This document shows, piece by piece, positions 1 through 5,381 of a stretch of DNA of 9,552 nucleotides (position 1 is its first letter; the number at the start of each line of letters is the position of its first letter). The notes below the pieces were generated by a model, which searched no databases, was not told where the DNA came from, and worked only from the letters and a program-made list of their open reading frames with translations. Source of the stretch: Bizionia sp. (GTDB lineage: Bacteria > Bacteroidota > Bacteroidia > Flavobacteriales > Flavobacteriaceae); contig JAGPVI010000080.1 of NCBI GenBank assembly GCA_018067115.1, positions 1 to 9,552 on the forward strand, read 5' to 3'. Made by a program: the position numbers and the translations under genes.

Positions 1-60
1 GTTGTTGTTTTTTGCTGGTTTTCAGTTTTGTTATATATGCGACTTGGCAGGTAATCTAAA

Positions 61-75
61 AGGCGCGAGCCGCCT
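61..75. repeat. Short GC-rich hairpin
   Basis: AGGCG at 61-65 pairs perfectly with CGCCT at 71-75 around a 5-nt loop. It is short and could be chance, but it lies in the most GC-rich part of the window. Confidence 0.3.
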
Positions 76-197
76 GCGAGATGAACAAGGGTGTTGTGAG
101 TGATAGTGTGAGGTACGAACGCTCTCGCGACAATGTTTTACACTAGGTGGCGCTTTTTTTGATTGTTTATAGGGGAGTTTATTGCTCGCGTTTTTAG

Positions 198-263
198 GTA
201 AGGGCTGTGTGTGAGAGGAGTGTTTGACGATTGGCAAACGTGGATGGAATACACAGCTCTTAC
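198..263. repeat. Nested inverted repeat, 13-bp arms
   Basis: The outer arms, GTAAGGGCTGTGT (198-210) and ACACAGCTCTTAC (251-263), are complementary except for one position, which would be a G-T wobble in RNA. Nested inside is a second perfect pair, GTTTG (222-226) with CAAAC (235-239). Two nested stems suggest a folded RNA or single-stranded DNA rather than a simple protein-binding palindrome. No T-run follows, so it is not a simple intrinsic terminator. Confidence 0.45.
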
Positions 264-277
264 ACACATAGGAGGGA

Positions 278-306
278 AGCGGTACCATTTTTTCTGTGGT
301 ACTGCT
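278..306. repeat. Hairpin with 10-bp stem
   Basis: Positions 278-287 (AGCGGTACCA) pair with 297-306 (TGGTACTGCT) around a 9-nt T-rich loop. Nine pairs are Watson-Crick and one is G-T. It follows the nested inverted repeat at 198-263 by only 14 nt, so the two may be part of one structured element. Confidence 0.45.
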
Positions 307-571
307 GGAGGACGTTTTAAGTTATGATAAAGTTGCTTATTACGACTTCAAAAAACGTGACACCGTTAGACCTAAAACCTAAAGCAACGGTGCTGCTTCT
401 AAGCAAAACGTTTCGACTTGAAATGGTGCCTTTAATACATTATACTTCCGGTGATTTATGTAGGTCATTACTCTTGCTTGATTCTGTTTTGATTTATCGG
501 CTTTAATGATTGCTTTGGGTTTTGGGTTGAGCCCGAAGTGACCCGCAGGCTCGCATCATATTAAATAGCGG

Positions 572-633
572 TTTTACCCCAAACAATTCACATTGCGCTT
601 TTAGCGCTTTCCTTATTGGGGTTAGGGGTAAAA
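572..633. repeat. Inverted repeat enclosing a GCGCT/AGCGC hairpin
   Basis: The arms TTTTACCCC (572-580) and GGGGTAAAA (625-633) are perfectly complementary. After one mismatch, AAC (582-584) pairs with GTT (621-623). Inside is a second perfect hairpin, GCGCT (595-599) with AGCGC (603-607) around a TTT loop. An alternative pairing of CCCCAA (577-582) with TTGGGG (616-621) is also possible. The nested architecture resembles that at 198-263. Confidence 0.4.
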
Positions 634-679
634 AAGTAGCTATGGGTGAGAAAGGAGCGTAGTGTGTGCAATAGTGCAA

Positions 680-724
680 ATACATACAACCGCGAGGACG
701 TGTCGCCGCAGTGGTTGTATGTAT
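680..724. repeat. Perfect 12-bp inverted repeat around a GC-rich core
   Basis: ATACATACAACC (680-691) is the exact reverse complement of GGTTGTATGTAT (713-724). The 21-nt centre is GC-rich and holds a further possible GCGA/TCGC pair. The long perfect arms with an unlike, GC-rich centre are reminiscent of repeat-family palindromes or of folded recombination sites, but I cannot assign a type. Confidence 0.5.
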
Positions 725-1168
725 GGTATATGCAAGGCTTTAAGTTAGCAATGGATTGTAATAGCCCTAGAAGTTGATTGTATGTTATTAGTTACTTGTA
801 ATGGTAAACTGGCTTGCAGATATGCGCTATGGAACTAAATGGAGGGACTGCCGAACACCTTATTACCTGCCACTAGAGTTTAAATTATCACTGAGTTTTC
901 TATGGATACGTGATTGTAATTGTTTTTTGTTTTACCGTCTGTAATGAGTTAATAGTAATTAAAGGAAGGAGTGAAAATCTAGCGTTGATAATCTGCTGTA
1001 ATAATCTAATAAAATTAGCTTAGGCAATATTTAAACCTGGATTAATATATGATGATACTTATAGAAGTGCTTTAGTGAAAAGTTAATGGGCTTTTACTTG
1101 TTTTTTGCCACAGTACTATGTTGGTGGTAGTATATTGTCAATTACAGAATAAGTATTTATCAAAAGAA

Positions 1169-1936
1169 TCAAAAATCAATTTTTTCGACTTTATAAGAAC
1201 CATATTTTTTAGATGAAGGTCTCACCCACCAAATATCCGCATGAGGATAATTTGTATCTCTTATTCGAGTTAATATTTGAAAGGCAGCTTTATTGTTTTT
1301 CACCAAATTATATCCTAAATAAAATCTTTTTATTTGCTTTGGATTAAAATTAGCATATCGTTTATCCTTATCAGTTAAGTTTCCAATTAATCGCCATTCA
1401 TTCTCATATTCCCAATATGGTAATTTAGCAGTTAGCATAACTTCTTCTGCAAACGGAAAACCTTTCTGCATTGGTCCCGCATAATTTGGGTATATTACTT
1501 TTCTCCATCTAAGATTTTGTATTCTTTCGTCTTTTGTTAAGAAGTCTTTATGGTTAGGGTCAAATTCGATAACAAGGCCGTTATATGAGTCCGTGTAATG
1601 TGCCCACATTAAGGGATGACATTTTTCTTCTGAAAATGATGTAACTCCTATGTTTTTAAAATGATTACGAGTATTCCATTTAATTTCTTGGGGATCTTCT
1701 GCGTAATCAACAATTAAATTCTTATTACAGTCAAAAGGATCATTAAACGAAACTGGATTTGTTAGCCAAAGGTAGCAACCTAATAATGAGGCAATCGTAT
1801 TTTCGTTAAATGTTAAATATTTATATAGAGTATCTTTCTTTCTGGGAATTAATATTCCATTATCAAAATACTCGTATTCTTTCGTAATATCGTTTAGTCT
1901 TACCTCATATCGATTTCCTAATGTCATTGATATCAT
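1169..1936 (-). CDS. DUF2971 domain protein
   Basis: 255-residue protein that I place in the DUF2971 family, whose biochemical role is not established. Visible family hallmarks are LYKY (37-40), the FNDPFDC block (64-70), the segment from TSFSE to EFD (99-126) containing MWAHYTDSYNGLVIEFD, and YWEYENEWR (174-182), followed by FYLG (205-208). These run in the usual order and the length is normal, so the gene looks intact. There is no signal peptide or membrane segment, so it is probably cytoplasmic. ATG at 1936 is used; an alternative in-frame Met is residue 4 (1927). It starts only 31 bp after the stop of the exported-protein gene upstream, so the two are probably co-transcribed. DUF2971 genes are, to my knowledge, often found in accessory and defence regions, but a defence role here is only inferred from location. 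Confidence 0.82.
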   Translation of the reverse strand: MISMTLGNRYEVRLNDITKEYEYFDNGILIPRKKDTLYKYLTFNENTIASLLGCYLWLTNPVSFNDPFDCNKNLIVDYAEDPQEIKWNTRNHFKNIGVTSFSEEKCHPLMWAHYTDSYNGLVIEFDPNHKDFLTKDERIQNLRWRKVIYPNYAGPMQKGFPFAEEVMLTAKLPYWEYENEWRLIGNLTDKDKRYANFNPKQIKRFYLGYNLVKNNKAAFQILTRIRDTNYPHADIWWVRPSSKKYGSYKVEKIDF

Positions 1937-1967
1937 AATTTATATAAGGCTAATTAATTATTTAAGG

Positions 1968-2444
1968 TTAAAAGTTCATTGACAATCCAATTCCGTTTCC
2001 GTTAGCTATAACCTTAAATTCAGGTTTAAATTCGTTAAACGATGTTGCGTTAAGTGATGAATTATATAATTCGACAGCCTGTTTTGTTTTTTTATTTACC
2101 CTTGATGAAATTGGAATTCCAATTGCTACAAGACCAACTCCAATTCCTGCTATTGTCCAGTTTGCATCTCCACCACCAATAGCAGTTCCAATTGGCCAAC
2201 CAATTAGTCCACCGCCAGCAAATCCAATAATTGAAGCTAGCGTATTATTCGATTGTGCTTTTTTTATTAAATCAAATGCTTGTTGGTTGGTTTCCATTGT
2301 TTTGACTAAATCTTTCATGGTCATTTGATTACCGTTTTGAGTGTATTTGTATCCGCCAAATACTTTTTCGATTTCAATTTTTTGTGCAGTACAAAAAGTG
2401 ATTGTTGTTAAAGCAAAAATTAAGGTCAAAATTGTTTTTTTCAT
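1968..2444 (-). CDS. Small exported protein with glycine-rich hydrophobic segments
   Basis: 158-residue protein not assigned to a named family. Residues 1-20 form a signal peptide (MKK start, hydrophobic stretch, TFCTA-Q cleavage region). Cys18 is not in a good lipobox, so signal peptidase I is more likely. Residues 69-91 and 95-113 are hydrophobic and rich in Gly (IIGFAGGGLIGWPIGTAIGG, then IAGIGVGLVAIGIPI), a glycine-zipper pattern typical of envelope-inserted or oligomerising small proteins. The C-terminus ends in a short strand-like GIGLSMNF. I chose the ATG at 2444 over the in-frame ATG at 2474 because it puts the signal sequence at the N-terminus and leaves the palindrome at 2469-2535 outside the gene. 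It lies between qatD and the DUF2971 gene on the same strand. A link with Qat is not shown. Confidence 0.72.
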   Translation of the reverse strand: MKKTILTLIFALTTITFCTAQKIEIEKVFGGYKYTQNGNQMTMKDLVKTMETNQQAFDLIKKAQSNNTLASIIGFAGGGLIGWPIGTAIGGGDANWTIAGIGVGLVAIGIPISSRVNKKTKQAVELYNSSLNATSFNEFKPEFKVIANGNGIGLSMNF

Positions 2445-2468
2445 TTTTTTAAGTTTAGGGTAAATTAC

Positions 2469-2535
2469 GCTCAACGTTTCGTGTATGGTGTCGTAGCATC
2501 CCGCAGGGTGCTATGCACTATACATATTGTTGTGC
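2469..2535. repeat. 67-bp imperfect palindrome resembling an integron attC site
   Basis: The ends are GCTCAAC (2469-2475) and GTTGTGC (2529-2535). The first fits the attC consensus RYYYAAC and the second fits GTTRRRY with one mismatch. Inner complementary pieces are GTATGGTG (2483-2490) with CACTATAC (2516-2523, one mismatch) and TAGCA (2494-2498) with TGCTA (2509-2513). CCC (2500-2502) pairs with GGG (2506-2508) around a GCA loop, and T2499 is left unpaired. Conserved ends, a weak middle and an extrahelical base are features of attC sites. It lies 5 bp beyond the qatD stop, where an attC would sit in a gene cassette. There is no T-run on either side, so it is not an obvious terminator. No integrase or second attC is visible, so the assignment is tentative. 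Confidence 0.5.
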
Positions 2536-2540
2536 TTTCG

Positions 2541-3266
2541 TTATTTTATTTTTCGCACTAACTTCATATAGTTTTCAACTATTTGGTTTTCCATTTGCTT
2601 TGATTTAAATACCTTATTAAGATAGTCAATCACAATGGTAATATCAGATGATTTAACAATTCTGTTGTTAACTTCGATAAATGGACCATCAGTTTCAGTT
2701 AGAATAAATTCTTTGGGTATTCTTTTTATTATTTTTTGACCATTGACAGATTTAATCATTGCAGTATTGATTGAAAAATAATATCCTGAATCAATTATTT
2801 CATCAATTAATTTTAAGCCACCAGAATACCAATGAAAAATAGCGTTCTCAATTTTATGCTTTCTGAGCATACCTAAAACTTCTTTTTCAGCAAGTCTAGA
2901 ATGTATGCTTAATATTTTATTTTTATTAGAAAGTGCTTTTAATATTTTTTCAAAGCTATATAGTTGAGTGTTTTTTGTGGCAATACCATCTTTTGAAAAA
3001 TCCAATCCAACTTCACCTATATATGATGTCATATCGAGGCATTTCATAAAAAGCGGAAATTCTTTGGCGTGACTAGAAGCCATTAGAGGGTGTAATCCTA
3101 AGGAAAGCCTAACTTTTTTTAAATTTCTAGTATGAGGATACCCCATTTTAAAATGACTTGGTAAATTGGTCATTCCTATAGTTATTATCCCTAATCTTTC
3201 TAATTCGTTTATAACCTCTTTGGGGTTTGGATATAAATCAAAATGACAATGAGTATCTACAATCAT
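2541..3266 (-). CDS. qatD: QatD, TatD-like metal-dependent nuclease of the Qat system
   Basis: 241-residue TatD-family hydrolase, slightly shorter than typical TatD (about 260). All expected metal-binding positions are visible: THCH near the start (His6, His8), GLHP (His59), GEVGLD (Glu85), IHSR (His122), FHWYSGG (His145) and TETDGP (Asp193). TatD proteins are divalent-metal DNases, so an active nuclease is expected. Tyr-Trp replaces the Cys-Phe often found after the second active-site His. The ATG shares one base with the qatC stop (TAATG at 3268-3264), implying coupled translation. It is the last of the four qat genes and is followed directly by the palindrome at 2469-2535. In the published Qat system (qatABCD) this position is held by a TatD-like nuclease; what it cuts during infection is not something I can see here. 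Confidence 0.92.
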   Translation of the reverse strand: MIVDTHCHFDLYPNPKEVINELERLGIITIGMTNLPSHFKMGYPHTRNLKKVRLSLGLHPLMASSHAKEFPLFMKCLDMTSYIGEVGLDFSKDGIATKNTQLYSFEKILKALSNKNKILSIHSRLAEKEVLGMLRKHKIENAIFHWYSGGLKLIDEIIDSGYYFSINTAMIKSVNGQKIIKRIPKEFILTETDGPFIEVNNRIVKSSDITIVIDYLNKVFKSKQMENQIVENYMKLVRKIK

Positions 3267-4636
3267 TAAATTCCTAATTCTGATTTTATAAAAGGATTTC
3301 CTTTATCTATAAATAAATTTAACACTTCGTTTTTAGAACGTAATACCATTTTTGCATATTCTTCCAGTTTTTCTAGAGGAATGCTACCATTTATTAATAT
3401 GTCTCTTTTCATTTGTTCAAGGCTAATATCTTTTTTTAAGTAATTTATTATTGCTGGTATATCTGTAAAGCTATCCCTTGATAAAGGCTTAGTTATATCA
3501 TTGCCATAAACTTGATTATCTTTTCCTGATTTGTTTAGTGATGCTCTTCGATATATACAAGGCATACATACCCCACAATGAGTAGCAGTTCTATTTTTCC
3601 AAGAGTAATTATGTCCAGGTTTGCCACAAGAAGTAGAAGAATTTAAAGTTGCATCAAGAAAAGCATTATTTAAACAATTCTCAACCATTTCTCCTTTTGT
3701 GTAAAAACTGTATGGGTTTTGAAGTTCAATATCAATATCCAGATTATTTAATAACATTTGTATTTTAGAAATTACATAAGGATGAGTTGTTCTTGTACTA
3801 AGTGAGCTCACTCTTGATGGAGTTAGTGGATAATTTATTGAAATTGTTCCATTTTCTGGAATAACTAAGTTTGATGATGGAGAAAGAAAACAACCTAAAC
3901 CAATAAAGAAAAAGGAGCGACTTCTATAATTTCCTTCAGCTTTAAATTTTTCACCAACTGAATTTTTCCTGTTTAACGCTAATTTTATTTGAATCCAATT
4001 ATTTTGAATCTTGCTAGGATATTTATTAACTAATGCATCAAATAGTAAATTTTGATCCCTACTTGGTCCTGGTGATTTAAAATCAAAGTGTGATACTAAT
4101 AATATCTCTTCATCATTTTTTAACTTCTCTAGTTTGTCTATTACTCCTATTAAAGAGTCTAAACCACCTGAAAAAAGACTAGTTTCTTTTATTTTACTGG
4201 AATTAAATTTTCTTTTGCTTTTTTTAGTTTTCTTTTTTGTTTCAATATAACAGTTTTGAATAGAATTAAGTTCAAAGTTAATTAACCAGTAATCTCCCGT
4301 TAAAAACTTTAATGCATCTTGTAGATTGTTTTCTTGACCTTGCCATTTGGCAAGGTTATAAACAGGAAAAACAACATCTATTTCTCTTGCCCATCCATCA
4401 TCTGAACAATATTCTCTATCTAAAAGATTATCAATACCATAAACCAAAGCTGAAATTAAAAACAAATCAAATTTTATAGATTTTGTATCATTTGTTAAAT
4501 CATAGGCAACATCAAAATTCCTAAGAGATAACTCTATTATTTCTTCTTTATAGCTATATCTAGGGTTATTAAAAAACAATTTTATGGTTGAAAAATTTCC
4601 TTCAATAGCCTCATTAAGTTGGATTTTTATTTTCAT
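3266..4636 (-). CDS. qatC: QatC, QueC-like PP-loop/zinc enzyme of the Qat system
   Basis: 456-residue protein, about twice the length of housekeeping QueC (about 230). The PP-loop ATP-binding motif SGGLDS lies at 156-161. A cysteine set, Cys337 then Cys354, Cys357 and Cys360 in CGVCMPC, matches the zinc site of QueC, which turns 7-carboxy-7-deazaguanine into preQ0 using ATP. Other family-like blocks are RSRSFFF (238-244) and TRTTHPYVI (281-289). The N-terminal 150 residues and the C-terminal ~95 have no QueC counterpart, and 133-144 is a Lys-rich linker. The catalytic motifs are intact, so ATP-dependent chemistry on a deazaguanine-type substrate is likely, but a protein rather than a free base may be the acceptor (inference). 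It starts 5 bp after the qatB stop and overlaps qatD by one base. Confidence 0.93.
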   Translation of the reverse strand: MKIKIQLNEAIEGNFSTIKLFFNNPRYSYKEEIIELSLRNFDVAYDLTNDTKSIKFDLFLISALVYGIDNLLDREYCSDDGWAREIDVVFPVYNLAKWQGQENNLQDALKFLTGDYWLINFELNSIQNCYIETKKKTKKSKRKFNSSKIKETSLFSGGLDSLIGVIDKLEKLKNDEEILLVSHFDFKSPGPSRDQNLLFDALVNKYPSKIQNNWIQIKLALNRKNSVGEKFKAEGNYRSRSFFFIGLGCFLSPSSNLVIPENGTISINYPLTPSRVSSLSTRTTHPYVISKIQMLLNNLDIDIELQNPYSFYTKGEMVENCLNNAFLDATLNSSTSCGKPGHNYSWKNRTATHCGVCMPCIYRRASLNKSGKDNQVYGNDITKPLSRDSFTDIPAIINYLKKDISLEQMKRDILINGSIPLEKLEEYAKMVLRSKNEVLNLFIDKGNPFIKSELGI

Positions 4637-4641
4637 AATTA

Positions 4642-5379
4642 TTAAAATACGTTTAAAATATCTTGTTGTATGTTTTTAATTAATCTATCAGCATCATCAG
4701 ACCCCCAATCAAGTTTTTGTAATGAATTTACACGTTGTACACTAATTAAACTTTCAAAAATGAAGTTTTTTATCTCCTTAAAAAGGTTATTGCAATCTGA
4801 TTGATTTTTGTCCTTTATTAATTTTTCATAAAACCATTTATCCAAATGCTCATAAATATAATATCCAAAATATTGGATTATGATATCTTCTGAAGAGGAT
4901 TCATCAAATTTATTTGATAATATTTCTTCCATCTCATCAATACTCTCTGCGTTTGAAACAAGTTCCTCTAATAGTTTTCTTGTGGCTTCTTTTGCTGCAA
5001 CTTCATCAATTGTTGATGCTGTACCAGAACAATATTCAATTAAATGATTTATTACATCTTCAACTGATTTATCTTGTAAATCTGTTAATCCAGTATTCTC
5101 TAAAGTTTCACGAAGGTTATTTCCTGAACTTGTGAATGAACCTATAAAGCTTCCTATTTTTTTTGCTGTTTTAATTCCACTCTTACCTGCAATTTTTGAG
5201 CCTCCACGACCAGCTTTATTTGCTCCTCCAATTACAGTAACGTAATTCCGTAAAATCTTCTTTTTCTTTTCAGTTGGTATTGGGCCAGAGTCGCAACTTG
5301 TAGTTACAGCTATACTCAAGTCGCTCCAATTAGGCATCATAGCGGTTCTTGTACTAGAAAATGATTTTGATGTACCCAT
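4642..5379 (-). CDS. qatB: QatB, small partner protein of the Qat system
   Basis: 245-residue protein with no enzymatic motif that I recognise. It is named from its place between a KAP ATPase and a QueC-like gene and from its N-terminus MGTSKSFSS, which resembles the Met-Gly-Thr-Ser start I associate with QatB. A Pro/Ser-containing leader (1-35) leads to a Gly/Lys/Arg-rich basic stretch (about 51-82) and then a mostly helical, acidic region (about 88-245) rich in Glu, Asp, Leu and Ile. There is no signal peptide or clear membrane helix. After Met removal the N-terminus would be Gly, which fits a role as a modification target of QatC (inference). It starts 2 bp after the qatA stop and ends 5 bp before qatC, so it belongs to the same operon. 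Confidence 0.88.
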   Translation of the reverse strand: MGTSKSFSSTRTAMMPNWSDLSIAVTTSCDSGPIPTEKKKKILRNYVTVIGGANKAGRGGSKIAGKSGIKTAKKIGSFIGSFTSSGNNLRETLENTGLTDLQDKSVEDVINHLIEYCSGTASTIDEVAAKEATRKLLEELVSNAESIDEMEEILSNKFDESSSEDIIIQYFGYYIYEHLDKWFYEKLIKDKNQSDCNNLFKEIKNFIFESLISVQRVNSLQKLDWGSDDADRLIKNIQQDILNVF

Positions 5380-5381
5380 AT

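Larger units (their letters stand above)
1..1168. other. Gene-free, partly GC-rich region with inverted repeats
   Basis: No believable gene is seen over this stretch. The open frames present are short, give unnatural residue mixtures (rich in Ser, Pro, His, Lys and Arg), and match no family I know. Base composition changes within it: positions 61-300 and 541-720 are roughly 45-55% G+C by eye, against roughly 25-30% in the qat genes, and 730-1168 returns to AT-rich sequence. The GC-rich part contains several separate inverted repeats, listed individually. It could be structured non-coding RNA, the remnant of a mobile element, or a repeat family specific to this lineage. Nothing here identifies which. 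Confidence 0.6.

Noticed and set aside
31..288. Minus-strand open frame of 85 codons
   Set aside because: Its residue mix (many Ser, Pro, His, Lys and Arg) fits no protein family I know, and it spans two inverted-repeat structures. It is better read as chance in GC-rich non-coding DNA.
324..685. Two short open frames (324-506 plus, 503-685 minus)
   Set aside because: They are short, overlap structured repeats, have no family features, and show no consistent coding signal.
2445..2474. Upstream start at 2474 for the exported-protein gene
   Set aside because: It would add ten residues before an obvious MKK signal-peptide start and would overlap the palindrome.
2469..2535. Rho-independent terminator for the qat operon
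   Set aside because: The stem is interrupted by mismatches and no T-run follows on either strand, so it fits a folded recombination-type or repeat element better.
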